Assembly: GCA_002256115.1 (NCBI GenBank)
Contig: NKIK01000010.1
Coordinates: 49,619 to 113,618, forward strand
From: Burkholderiales bacterium PBB3
Lineage (GTDB): Bacteria > Pseudomonadota > Gammaproteobacteria > Burkholderiales > Burkholderiaceae_C
DNA: 64,000 nt
Reading direction: 5' to 3'
The notes below the pieces were generated by a model. The model was given only the letters and a program-made list of their open reading frames with translations, was not told the DNA's origin and did not search any database. Numbering within the stretch: the first letter of the stretch is position 1; each line of letters starts with the position of its first letter. Made by a program: the position numbers and the translations under genes. Of this stretch, positions 34,499 to 42,358 are shown in pieces.

Positions 34499-36640
34499 TC
34501 AAGCAGGCGGTAAGCCATCAAACCAATTCTGCAGAGCGGCACCATACAGCGGCTTGCTGGCCAAGTAGCCCTGCATCACATCACAGCCCAGTGCGGCAAT
34601 GGTGGCGCGCTCCGCTTCGGTTTCTACGCCCTCAGCGGTCACCATCAAATCCATACCGTGGCCCATTTCGATCATGGCTTTCACCAATTTCTGCGAGCCG
34701 GGTGCCGTATCAATTTTGTCGATAAAGGCACGGTCAATTTTTAGCTCGCTGACCGGCAGTTTTTGCAAGTAGGCCAACGAGGAATAACCCGTGCCAAAGT
34801 CGTCAATCGACAAGGGCGTGCCCAGATCGCGCAGCGTGTGCAGCAGGGCGATACTCTTGTGGGGGTCTTCCATCAGGCCGCTCTCGGTGATCTCCAGGCG
34901 CAGGCGCTTGGGCTCCACGCCGCTGGCCTGGAGCAACTGGCCCACGCGCACGGCAAAGCCTGCATCTTGCAAATCACGCGTGCTCACATTCACCGCTATC
35001 GTGAGGTGGGGCTGCAGGGGTGCCCACCGTACCAGGGTACGCAAGGCTTCACGCAACATCCAGTCAGTGACCAAGGTGATGTAACCGGTCTGCTCGGCAA
35101 AGGGCACGAATTCAGCCGGTGACACAAAACCCCGGCTGAGGTGCTGCCAGCGCACCAGCGCCTCAGCCCCAACCGCCTTTCCCGTGGCCAAGGAAAACTT
35201 GGGTTGTAACCACATCTGCAATTGCGATTCGGCTACTGCACGGCGCAGGTCGGTTACCAAACTCAAATGGTCCAGGCGTGCCGCCTCTTGGGCTTCGCTG
35301 TGCCAGGCGTGGCCTTGTGCCGTGCGCTTGGCGGTGTGTAAGGCCACTTCGGCGTTGCGCAGCAGCGTGCCTACCGGCAGAGGCGTTGCGGTACTCGCGC
35401 TGTCGGCATAACCGATTGAGACATCCATATCTACCTTGTGGCCGCTGCACTGCACCACTTCGGACATTGCTGCCTTCAAGGCCGCATGCAGCGCTTGTGC
35501 CTCAGCCCGCGTGGGCGCACAAAAGGCGGCCGCAAAGGTGCCGCCCGAAAGCCGTGCCACGGTCGGATCGGGGCCAATCTGTTGCGCCAAGGCAGCTGCG
35601 GAAAATACGGCCGCAGTACGCTGCCCCAGTTGCCGGATCAAGGTGTCACCTGTGGCGTAGCCCAGGGTTTCGTTGACCACCTTCAGGCGGGCCAAGTCCA
35701 GCAGAGCCACGGTGTTGGGTGCTATCACAGGCGTTTGCATGGGCTGCAACAGCGCCGTGCGATTGGGCAATCCGGTCAGGGCATCTTCATAGGCCAAACG
35801 CACGATTTGTTCCTCGCGCTGGGCCACGGTTTCAGCCATGGTGTTGAGGGCGCCCCCCACACGGTCTATCTCGGTCGTGCCCGTGGTGGGGACGCGGCTG
35901 GCGTAGTTGCCTTGGGCAATGTCCCGCGCGGCTGACTCCAACGCGCGCAGCGGGGTCACCACACTGCCAGTCGTACGCCACGCCAGCCAGGCAGCCAACA
36001 CCACCACCAGAATCGACAAGGCAGTGGCCCATAGCGTAGCTTCGCGAAATAGGACTTGGGCATCGTCGAGTTGACTCTGGATGCGCTCCCGCTCGCGTTG
36101 CAGCAGAACGTTGGACTCATGCAACATGGCACTCAAGGCAGGCGTAAAGAGTTCGTTGAGGGCCTTGGTTGCCGCTTCTCTGTCCTCTGCTTCTACGGCC
36201 TCCGCGGTTGCGATGTAAGCAGCCTGATAGTCAGCCCAACTTTTCTTCAATCGAATCAGGGTTTCTTCTTGTCCTGAGTCCTTGAGGTCGTCGGCAAGCG
36301 ACTCAAGAATGTTGTCAATGGTTTTGGAGCGTGCGTCAATTTCAGCGTATTCGGGGATTCGTTGTTCGCGCGTGGTATTCATGAGCCGGACCAAAGGGGT
36401 GCCGACTCCTTCAGTTTGAATACCCAGTTGCTGCACCCGCAGCAGGCGCTGCATGTCACCCTCTGCGAATTGGCGAGTGATCTCACTCACATTGCGAAAC
36501 TGCAAACCAATTTGACTCAAGACCAGAAGCATCAATACAACCAATATGCCAAAGCCCAGTGCCAATCGGCGGCCAATGCGCTGGGGCCAAAACCCCGTGG
36601 TTCGGGGTTGAGCGTCTTGTAGTTCAGTAGGGAGCGCCAT
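34499..36640 (-). CDS. Membrane-bound EAL phosphodiesterase with degenerate GGDEF domain
   Basis: A 713-residue protein with a first membrane helix (LALGFGILVVLMLLVLSQIG), a periplasmic four-helix-bundle sensor, a second helix (LWATALSILVVVLAAWLAWR), a HAMP domain, a GGDEF domain and an EAL domain. The GGDEF signature reads SGGTF near residue 365, so cyclase activity is unlikely. The EAL domain keeps EALVRWQH (about residue 493), LEITESGLMED, DDFGTGYSSLAYL, ELKIDRAFI and AEGVETE, consistent with cyclic di-GMP breakdown. It lies 18 bases after hvfC and four bases before the TIGR02594-like gene, in one minus-strand run. Confidence 0.93.
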   Translation of the reverse strand: MALPTELQDAQPRTTGFWPQRIGRRLALGFGILVVLMLLVLSQIGLQFRNVSEITRQFAEGDMQRLLRVQQLGIQTEGVGTPLVRLMNTTREQRIPEYAEIDARSKTIDNILESLADDLKDSGQEETLIRLKKSWADYQAAYIATAEAVEAEDREAATKALNELFTPALSAMLHESNVLLQRERERIQSQLDDAQVLFREATLWATALSILVVVLAAWLAWRTTGSVVTPLRALESAARDIAQGNYASRVPTTGTTEIDRVGGALNTMAETVAQREEQIVRLAYEDALTGLPNRTALLQPMQTPVIAPNTVALLDLARLKVVNETLGYATGDTLIRQLGQRTAAVFSAAALAQQIGPDPTVARLSGGTFAAAFCAPTRAEAQALHAALKAAMSEVVQCSGHKVDMDVSIGYADSASTATPLPVGTLLRNAEVALHTAKRTAQGHAWHSEAQEAARLDHLSLVTDLRRAVAESQLQMWLQPKFSLATGKAVGAEALVRWQHLSRGFVSPAEFVPFAEQTGYITLVTDWMLREALRTLVRWAPLQPHLTIAVNVSTRDLQDAGFAVRVGQLLQASGVEPKRLRLEITESGLMEDPHKSIALLHTLRDLGTPLSIDDFGTGYSSLAYLQKLPVSELKIDRAFIDKIDTAPGSQKLVKAMIEMGHGMDLMVTAEGVETEAERATIAALGCDVMQGYLASKPLYGAALQNWFDGLPPA

Positions 36641-36658
36641 AGCAACAAAACAGTGGGT

Positions 36659-37462
36659 TCAAAGAGCTTGGTCGGCTCCGGTCATGGTGGGGTTTTGTAC
36701 AAAAAACCCCAGAACCAGTTGAGAGGCAATGGCACCCGGAAACCATTGCGCAAAGTCCAGACTAGGCGCTTGGTCCAACGCGCGTCCCATCGCGTCCCCA
36801 GCCAGCAAGCGCTCCAGCAAATCGGCCTCGCCCGGCAGTACTTGACGAAACTGCGGGCGCAAGCCCTGGCGCCAGACCAGCACGTCCTGCCCCACACCCG
36901 CACGCAGCTCGACACCCACCTCTGCAAAGCTGGGAGTGCCGTGCACATGGGCTCCGACCATGCTAGCTACCGGCCAAGGGCTACGCAGCACAGCACAACC
37001 GGGTGCCAGGTGCAGACCCAGGTGGTCCGGGTCTTCGGTGGTGAGCAATGCCAAGCTGGCGGGATCTGCCGCAGCATCAGCCACCGTAGCGCAGCGGTGC
37101 AAGGCCCACTCCACCCGCGCCACATCGGCCACATAGGGATCTTCTTGCAATTGCGGGCTGTTGGCCAAGAAATCGGGCAAGGCATCGCCCCACAACGCCA
37201 GATCACCCCGCGTGGGCGGGTGGACATGCCACAGCGCACGCGCCAAGTCTGCCGCGCTGTCGGGGCCGAGCAATTGCGCCACCACAGGGTAGGCGGCAAG
37301 CAGCGCGTGCTCTGCCAGCATATGGCCATTGGATTTATAGGCTTTTAGGCCTCTAGGGCTCATGGAATGTGCGGGAGTAGCTCCTGATTTAGTAGCATTC
37401 TCTACGAGCTCATCAAAAAGTAGACACAACAAATCTTGCTGCTGTGCGGCCAAACTGCTCAT
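36659..37462 (-). CDS. bufC: DUF2063 protein (HvfC/BufC), partner of the MNIO enzyme
   Basis: A 267-residue protein of the DUF2063 family that accompanies DUF692 enzymes and is thought to deliver the RiPP precursor. Family-like segments: [49 protein letters not shown] and [14 protein letters not shown]. Overlaps bufB by four bases. Near the N-terminus a family B repeat is read in frame ([12 protein letters not shown]), an insertion relative to the usual sequence. The gene is followed 18 bases later by an EAL phosphodiesterase gene. Confidence 0.85.
   Translation of the reverse strand: MSSLAAQQQDLLCLLFDELVENATKSGATPAHSMSPRGLKAYKSNGHMLAEHALLAAYPVVAQLLGPDSAADLARALWHVHPPTRGDLALWGDALPDFLANSPQLQEDPYVADVARVEWALHRCATVADAAADPASLALLTTEDPDHLGLHLAPGCAVLRSPWPVASMVGAHVHGTPSFAEVGVELRAGVGQDVLVWRQGLRPQFRQVLPGEADLLERLLAGDAMGRALDQAPSLDFAQWFPGAIASQLVLGFFVQNPTMTGADQAL
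37368..37400 (+). repeat. Family B repeat inside bufC
   Basis: TGTGCGGGAGTAGCTCCTGA followed by TTTAGTAGCATTC. It is translated within bufC on the minus strand as [11 protein letters not shown], in the opposite reading direction to the copy in chrA. Confidence 0.65.
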
Positions 37463-38409
37463 GCCACCCCCCTGGTGTGCGTGGAAGCCACCACGGCACG
37501 GGCCCGGTCAGCTTCTCCTAGCAACACGTCCAGCGGAGGAATATCGGTATCCCATTCGATCAGCGTGGGCACCGGGCCAAAACGTCGCACGGCATGACCA
37601 TACAAACGCCACACCGCAGCACACACTAGGCTGCCGTGGTCGTCAATCACGATGTCTCCGTGCACATCATTCACGTGGCAGTGGCCCGCCAAATGCATCT
37701 CGCCCACACACTGGAGGTCAATGGCATCCAACCAAGCGCGGCAGGCGGCCTCAGGGTCTTGGGCCGGTTCATCGGAGGCAAGGCCCGCGGCTTTCGAGGC
37801 GTTTAGCGCGTTGACATAGATATTGTTCACATCCACCAATAGGCTGCATCCGGTACGCCGGGCCAGGGCCATCAAGAACTCGGTCTCTTGCCAAGCCGCC
37901 TCTTCGGGTGGCGCTTGCCACGCTATGTACGCTGAAAGGTTTTCCACCATGAACGGGCGCCCCAGGCGCTCTTGCACCTGGTCCACGTGCTGACACAGCA
38001 CATTCAAGGCCTCAGGGGTAAACGGGATGGGCAGCAGGTCGGAGGCATGCACCAGCTTGCCTTGGTACAGGCCGCGCGCAAAGCATGCGTGGTCGCTTAT
38101 GCGCACTGGGTCGATGCGATCCACCAAAGCGGCCAGTTGGTCCAAATGCCAGGGGTCCAGTCCGGCTGCAGAGCCTAAGCTCAGGGCCACCCCATGCAGG
38201 CTGATGGGGTAGTGCATGCGCCCTTGCTCCAAAACGGCCAGCGCAGCCCCCCCCTCGGCAAAGAAGTTCTCCGAGTGAACTTCCAGAAAATCCAGTGCGG
38301 GCTGCTGCTCCAGCAGCGCCGCGTAATGCGGGTGCCGCCAGCCAATGCCCACATTCGCAGCTTGGTCAACGCTGCCCGCAGAGGCAGCGTCACGCTCAGA
38401 TTGGGGCAT
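37459..38409 (-). CDS. bufB: DUF692 multinuclear iron oxygenase (MNIO), HvfB/BufB
   Basis: TIM-barrel enzyme of the DUF692 family that modifies cysteines in small precursor peptides (thiooxazole formation in bufferins). The 316-residue product shows the expected metal-ligand segments: [79 protein letters not shown] and [16 protein letters not shown]. The gene lies 23 bases after the DUF2282 precursor gene and overlaps the DUF2063 gene, the standard bufA-bufB-bufC order. Confidence 0.93.
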   Translation of the reverse strand: MPQSERDAASAGSVDQAANVGIGWRHPHYAALLEQQPALDFLEVHSENFFAEGGAALAVLEQGRMHYPISLHGVALSLGSAAGLDPWHLDQLAALVDRIDPVRISDHACFARGLYQGKLVHASDLLPIPFTPEALNVLCQHVDQVQERLGRPFMVENLSAYIAWQAPPEEAAWQETEFLMALARRTGCSLLVDVNNIYVNALNASKAAGLASDEPAQDPEAACRAWLDAIDLQCVGEMHLAGHCHVNDVHGDIVIDDHGSLVCAAVWRLYGHAVRRFGPVPTLIEWDTDIPPLDVLLGEADRARAVVASTHTRGVA

Positions 38410-38432
38410 GGCGACGGTCGCTCGGGAGCTGC

Positions 38433-38708
38433 TTACTTCTTCACCGCCTGGGCTTTGGCTTCTTCAGCGGTAAGGCCTTTCATGGTTTTGCAAGTGCCCT
38501 TGGCCACATATTTCCACTCGGACTTGTCCATGTCCACCTTAGACTGGCCCGCGCAAGAATGCGCACCGCTGGCGCTGGCGCAGTCGTTTTGACCGGCTTT
38601 GGCAATACCAAAGCATTTTTCTTTTTCCTGGGCTGCGGCGGGTACCGCCAGCATGGACATAGACATCACAGCAGCCGCAGTGGCGGCAATCATTGCACGT
38701 TGGTTCAT
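38433..38708 (-). CDS. bufA: DUF2282 bufferin-type RiPP precursor
   Basis: A 91-residue small secreted protein. The signal peptide [20 protein letters not shown] runs to AAA. The mature part has four cysteines: [28 protein letters not shown] and [10 protein letters not shown]. This is the DUF2282 bufferin pattern, in which cysteines are modified by the neighbouring MNIO enzyme and the product binds copper. The start at 38708 has AGGAG upstream. Some members work alongside a DoxX-like membrane protein (BufD); none is present here. Confidence 0.92.
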   Translation of the reverse strand: MNQRAMIAATAAAVMSMSMLAVPAAAQEKEKCFGIAKAGQNDCASASGAHSCAGQSKVDMDKSEWKYVAKGTCKTMKGLTAEEAKAQAVKK

Positions 38709-38761
38709 GGGAAAACTCCTGAAGTTGTCAAAAACAAAAATCAACCTGGAGGCCCCACCAC

Positions 38762-38787
38762 AATGCAGTTGGCCAGCCTCTGGTTAC
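38762..38787 (-). promoter_or_regulatory. Tentative ECF-type promoter of the buf genes
   Basis: On the minus strand GTAACC (38787-38782), then 16 bases, then CATT (38765-38762), about 50 bases before the bufA start. This resembles the GTAACC/CGWW promoters used by SigF-type ECF factors that control related operons in Caulobacter. The -10 half is imperfect. Confidence 0.35.
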
Positions 38788-38919
38788 GGTTTAGTCCGGA
38801 TGCCACCCGCTTTCTTACACACCCGATTCAATTAATTCAACGCGCAGATGCGGCTCCGGCCCGTGCTGCGAAATCGGCAGCCTTTAAACTGTACTCCACC
38901 TACCGCACATTGGGCCCGT

Positions 38920-39486
38920 ATGACCGGCTTTGAAGACCAGATCGTTGCGCTGCAAAGCTACCTGCTGAAATTCGCGCGCTTGCAGCTACGCAACGACGCC
39001 TGGGCAGAAGACGCCGTATCCGAAACCGTACTGGCTGCATTGGCCAAACCCCAGGCTTTTGGCAATCGCTCGCAGCTCAAAACCTGGCTGGTAGGCATCC
39101 TCAAACACAAAGTGATTGACGCACTGCGCCACCACAGCCGCGAAATAAGTACCTCACCCATCAGCGATGACAATGCCACTGACCCGATGGACTACATTGC
39201 CTTCAAGGCCGACGGACACTTTCAAGAAGCACCTGCGGACTGGGGCAACCCGGAGCAGGACATCAGCAGCCGCCAGTTTTTTGAAGTACTAGAGGCCTGC
39301 GCCACCCAACTACCCGCAGTACAAGGGCGGCTTTTTCTGATGCGCGAGTGGCTAGAGCTCTCCAGCGAAGAAATTTGTAAGGAATTGCAGCTCACGCCGA
39401 CCAACCTGTATGTGCAATTGCACCGAGCCCGACTGCGTTTGCGGGCCTGTTTAGAGCTCAATTGGTTTGCAAAGACGGAGGTGTGA
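38920..39486 (+). CDS. ECF-type RNA polymerase sigma factor
   Basis: A 188-residue sigma-70-family factor. Region 2: QSYLLKFARLQLRNDAWAED with VLAALAKPQAF and LKTWLVGILKHKVIDALRHH. Region 4: QLPAVQGRLFLMREWLELSSEEICKEL (read as two helices), then QLTPTNLYVQLHRARLRLR, the DNA-binding helix-turn-helix. The start at 38920 (MTGFEDQ) is within a region that is otherwise non-coding. It is divergent from the bufA-bufB-bufC genes and is the obvious candidate to control them; a small zinc-finger protein follows with a one-base overlap. Confidence 0.9.
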   Translation: MTGFEDQIVALQSYLLKFARLQLRNDAWAEDAVSETVLAALAKPQAFGNRSQLKTWLVGILKHKVIDALRHHSREISTSPISDDNATDPMDYIAFKADGHFQEAPADWGNPEQDISSRQFFEVLEACATQLPAVQGRLFLMREWLELSSEEICKELQLTPTNLYVQLHRARLRLRACLELNWFAKTEV

Positions 39487-39710
39487 TGTTGTTTTTGAGG
39501 CGCACTTGTCGCGAAGTTACAACTATTTTGGTGGCGCGCGAAGACCATGACTTGAGCTGGGGTGACCGCCTCGCGCTACGGCTTCATCTATCCATTTGCG
39601 ACACCTGCCCCCAGTTTGAGAGGCAAATGCTGACCATGCGCCACAGTTTTCAGCGTTGGCGGCATTACGCCGACGGTGAAAACGGTGCCCATTCTGAAAA
39701 TAAAAATTAG
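39486..39710 (+). CDS. Small zinc-finger (zf-HC2-like) protein, probable anti-sigma factor
   Basis: A 74-residue protein whose ATG shares one base with the sigma-factor stop codon. It contains HLSICDTCPQFERQM, the His-x3-Cys-x2-Cys zinc site of ZAS-type anti-sigma factors, preceded by a CREVTTILVARED motif. There is no membrane helix, so it would act in the cytoplasm by binding the ECF factor, perhaps responding to metal or oxidation. Confidence 0.8.
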   Translation: MLFLRRTCREVTTILVAREDHDLSWGDRLALRLHLSICDTCPQFERQMLTMRHSFQRWRHYADGENGAHSENKN

Positions 39711-39873
39711 CTTGGCTTTGTGATTTGTCGCATAATGGTTTGGTATTGCTTTTTAAGCGGCATACAGGTTTGCGGTGATTTGCCAGTTTCGCGTCTGCTT
39801 TAAGTCTTCATTGGTTTGTTGATTGCGGGTTTGGACTCCATCGCGTTTTGAGAGTTATTTTGAGGAGTCCTTC

Positions 39874-40314
39874 ATGGGCAACAAACTGTACGTAGGCAAC
39901 CTGCCTTATTCTTTCCGTGACGAAGATCTGCAACAAGCGTTTGCAGCACACGGTTCCGTTTCTAGCGCTAAAGTCATGATGGAACGTGACACTGGCCGTT
40001 CCAAAGGCTTCGGCTTTGTGGAAATGGGCAGCGACGCTGAAGCACAAGCAGCCATCAATGGCATGAACGGTCAACAGTTCGGCGGCCGCGGTTTGGTCGT
40101 TAACGAAGCCCGTCCCATGGAGCCACGTCCTCCCCGCACTGGTGGCGGCGGTGGTTACGGCGGCGGTGGTGGTGGCGGCGGTTACGGTGGTGGCGCTGGC
40201 GGCGGCGGCGGTCGTTCCGGTGGCGGCGGCTACGGCGGCGGTGCTGGCGGTGGCGGTGGACGCTCCGGTGGCGGCGGCGGCGGTGGTTACGGCGGTGGCC
40301 GTAGCAGCTACTAA
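39874..40314 (+). CDS. RRM-domain glycine-rich RNA-binding protein
   Basis: A 146-residue RNA-binding protein. One RNA-recognition motif occupies residues 1-82, with RNP2 KLYVGNLPYS and RNP1 RSKGFGFVEM both intact. The C-terminal 60 residues are almost entirely Gly with Arg, Ser and Tyr (GGGGRSGGGGYGGG repeats). A TGAGGAG ribosome-binding site precedes the ATG. The AT-rich leader of about 160 bases after the zinc-finger gene may hold regulatory sequence, as in cold-induced RRM genes, but no motif is certain. Related bacterial proteins are single-stranded RNA binders induced by cold. Confidence 0.93.
   Translation: MGNKLYVGNLPYSFRDEDLQQAFAAHGSVSSAKVMMERDTGRSKGFGFVEMGSDAEAQAAINGMNGQQFGGRGLVVNEARPMEPRPPRTGGGGGYGGGGGGGGYGGGAGGGGGRSGGGGYGGGAGGGGGRSGGGGGGGYGGGRSSY
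40141..40307 (+). repeat. Gly-rich coding repeat in the RRM gene
   Basis: Tandem GGN codons with a nearly duplicated unit encoding YGGGAGGGGGRSGGGG twice. Length variation by slippage or recombination is likely. Confidence 0.7.
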
Positions 40315-40352
40315 GCTACTACCCGAATTGGGAGCTAGTCTCCCAGTCAATC

Positions 40353-40374
40353 AAGGGCCTTAGGGCCCTTTTTT
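40353..40374 (+). terminator. Terminator after the RRM gene
   Basis: AAGGGCC at 40353-40359 pairs with the GGCCCTT half of 40364-40370 around a short TTAG loop, followed by a run of T to 40374. It lies 39 bases after the RRM stop codon. Confidence 0.85.
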
Positions 40375-40396
40375 CATGGGCAAATGGCAAGGGGCA

Positions 40397-41173
40397 TCAC
40401 ACTTCGGTCGCACGGCGCTTGCGCGGACGACCCGACAGCGCTTTGTCATACAGTGCGTTCGGCAAGAGGCGCAATAACTTGGCAACCCAGCCCATTTGCC
40501 AAGGAATCACCCGATAACTGGCACCCACGGTGATTGCCGCAAACGCCCGGTTCGAAAAATCATCGACCTGCATCAAAAACGGCATCGAATAGCGATTCTG
40601 GCGGGTGAGCGGCGTATCGATATAACCCGGGCAAATGGTGACGACCTTGACACCCGAATCGCGCAGCTCACCCCGCAGACTTTCACAATAGGTGATGACT
40701 GCGGCTTTGCTAGCGCAATAGGCGCCATGCCCGGGCAAGCCGCGAATGCCGGCCACGCTACCAACCCCAACCAGGCGGCCTGAACCCCGGCGAACCATTC
40801 CATCGATAAATGCGTGGAACGTGGCGGCCAAGCCCACATTGTTGGTCGCAAAGGTACGTGCCATCACGTCCAAGTCAGCCCGGTCTGCAGTGTCCATGCC
40901 AACACTGATGCCAGCGTTGGCAATCACCACGTCGGGCAAACCTTGCTGCTGTAGACACAATTGGGCAGCGGCCACAATGCTGTCGCTGGCCGCGACATCG
41001 GCGCTATACACCGCATAGCGGTCAGCCTGCAAACCGCGCTCGGTGGCCCAAGCCTGAATCTCAGCGGTACGGCGTGCCACCAAGGCCAATGAATAACCCG
41101 CCTGGTAGTAGCGCCAGGCCAATGATTGACCAATGCCGCTGGAAGCGCCGGTGATAAATACGAGTGGGGTCAT
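40397..41173 (-). CDS. SDR-family oxidoreductase
   Basis: Short-chain dehydrogenase/reductase of 258 residues. The coenzyme motif is FITGASSGIGQSLAW, the structural motif IANAG, and the catalytic residues are in VGVGSVAG (Ser) and YCASKAAV (Tyr-x3-Lys). The C-terminus is hydrophobic then basic (LSGRPRKRRATEV), suggesting membrane association. It lies 19 bases after lptC, in the place where lptA is often found. The substrate is unknown. Confidence 0.9.
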   Translation of the reverse strand: MTPLVFITGASSGIGQSLAWRYYQAGYSLALVARRTAEIQAWATERGLQADRYAVYSADVAASDSIVAAAQLCLQQQGLPDVVIANAGISVGMDTADRADLDVMARTFATNNVGLAATFHAFIDGMVRRGSGRLVGVGSVAGIRGLPGHGAYCASKAAVITYCESLRGELRDSGVKVVTICPGYIDTPLTRQNRYSMPFLMQVDDFSNRAFAAITVGASYRVIPWQMGWVAKLLRLLPNALYDKALSGRPRKRRATEV

Positions 41174-41192
41174 GGCGGCACCTGGTGATGGG

Positions 41193-41798
41193 TTAAGGGG
41201 TGCTGGGATCCAATTTGCTGCGCACGTGACCGCGCATTTGAATCACCTGCTCAACATTGTCGTAATCGAGGGTGTCTGCACTGAAGCGGTCTTTTCCGCG
41301 AAGCAGCACTACAGGCTTGTGAGATATCACGCGCTCCGTTGTCATGAAAGCATGCAAAAACTCTCCCTGGTATTCCATGCGTGGTAACGCAGTGCCGCCC
41401 TCCGATGCACTGGCCTCCCGCACCACCACGGCGTTACCCAACAATTGCACTTCCGATGTGTCCTCATTGGTCAAGCCGCGAGTCGCTGTTGCGGTGGTCA
41501 GACGCCCCTTGTCGTCATACGACTTGATACGAATACCGTCAATCTCCAACCACTGGGTATCCGGGTAGTGCCGCGCCTTGTCGCCCAGTACCTCACTGCG
41601 CACGCGTCCATCCGCATCAAAAGTGCGCACTGAAAAACCATTCATAAAGTAATCCGGATCATGGGTCAGCGGCTGTTGCGTCGTTGGTGCACCCACGGGA
41701 GGGGCACTGTGCACCAGCCAATACGTCGCCAAGGCCAACCCGGCCATCATTAGCAATGGCAGGTACAACACGAATCGATCCCAAGTGTCTTTGAACAT
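41193..41798 (-). CDS. lptC: LPS export protein LptC
   Basis: Single-pass inner-membrane protein that hands lipopolysaccharide from LptB2FG to LptA, 201 residues. The membrane helix (FVLYLPLLMMAGLALATYWL) is followed by a periplasmic LptC jelly-roll: DPDYFMNGFSVRTFDADGR, YPDTQWLEIDGIRI and HVRSKLDP at the end. The ATG is at 41798; the longer frame runs back into kdsC. It sits in the kdsD-kdsC-lptC order common in proteobacteria. Confidence 0.92.
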   Translation of the reverse strand: MFKDTWDRFVLYLPLLMMAGLALATYWLVHSAPPVGAPTTQQPLTHDPDYFMNGFSVRTFDADGRVRSEVLGDKARHYPDTQWLEIDGIRIKSYDDKGRLTTATATRGLTNEDTSEVQLLGNAVVVREASASEGGTALPRMEYQGEFLHAFMTTERVISHKPVVLLRGKDRFSADTLDYDNVEQVIQMRGHVRSKLDPSTP

Positions 41799-41809
41799 GG
41801 CGGTGGGTG

Positions 41810-42358
41810 TTATTGGGTGTATTTGTCGAACAAGTCGACGTAACGACCACTGGCCACCATCAGCAGATCGCAAAACTCGCGCGCTGCGCCGTGTCCACCA
41901 GCCGCCTGCGTGACATAACTGGCGATTGCCAGCACTTCGGCATGCGCATTCAGCGGCGCGCACGACACCGCGCACCGGCGCATCACCGGCATATCCGGCC
42001 AGTCATCACCCATAGCTGCCGCCTGCGCCCAGGTCAGCCCCATAGCTTGCAAAGTTTGCTCCGCACAGGGCCGTTTGTCTTCCGTGCCAAAGTAGGCATG
42101 GGTTATCCCCAGGGCCGTCAGCCGAAGACGCAAAGGCGCAGAGTCACGCCCAGTAATGACCACCGGTGTAATGCCGGCCTGCTGCAAAAGTTTGAGACCG
42201 TGACCATCCAGCGTGTTGAAGCGCTTGAGCGTCTCGCCCGATTCGGAGATCAACAGACCCCCATCGGTCAGTACGCCATCCACGTCGAAGAATGCCACTT
42301 TGACATCTTGGGCTTTCAGTAGCAAAGCCGGATCAAATTGAAGTACGGGTTGCATCAA
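41810..42358 (-). CDS. kdsC: KDO-8-phosphate phosphatase KdsC
   Basis: HAD-family phosphatase that releases KDO from KDO-8-phosphate for LPS core synthesis. The 182-residue product has the HAD motifs VAFFDVDGVLTDGGL (nucleophile Asp), VVITGRDSAP and AAMGDDWPDMPVM, and the compact KdsC length. It overlaps kdsD by four bases. Confidence 0.95.
   Translation of the reverse strand: MMQPVLQFDPALLLKAQDVKVAFFDVDGVLTDGGLLISESGETLKRFNTLDGHGLKLLQQAGITPVVITGRDSAPLRLRLTALGITHAYFGTEDKRPCAEQTLQAMGLTWAQAAAMGDDWPDMPVMRRCAVSCAPLNAHAEVLAIASYVTQAAGGHGAAREFCDLLMVASGRYVDLFDKYTQ

Noticed and set aside
40141..40307. Regular short repeats that might suggest a CRISPR array
   Set aside because: They are in-frame Gly-codon repeats of the RRM protein, with no spacers.
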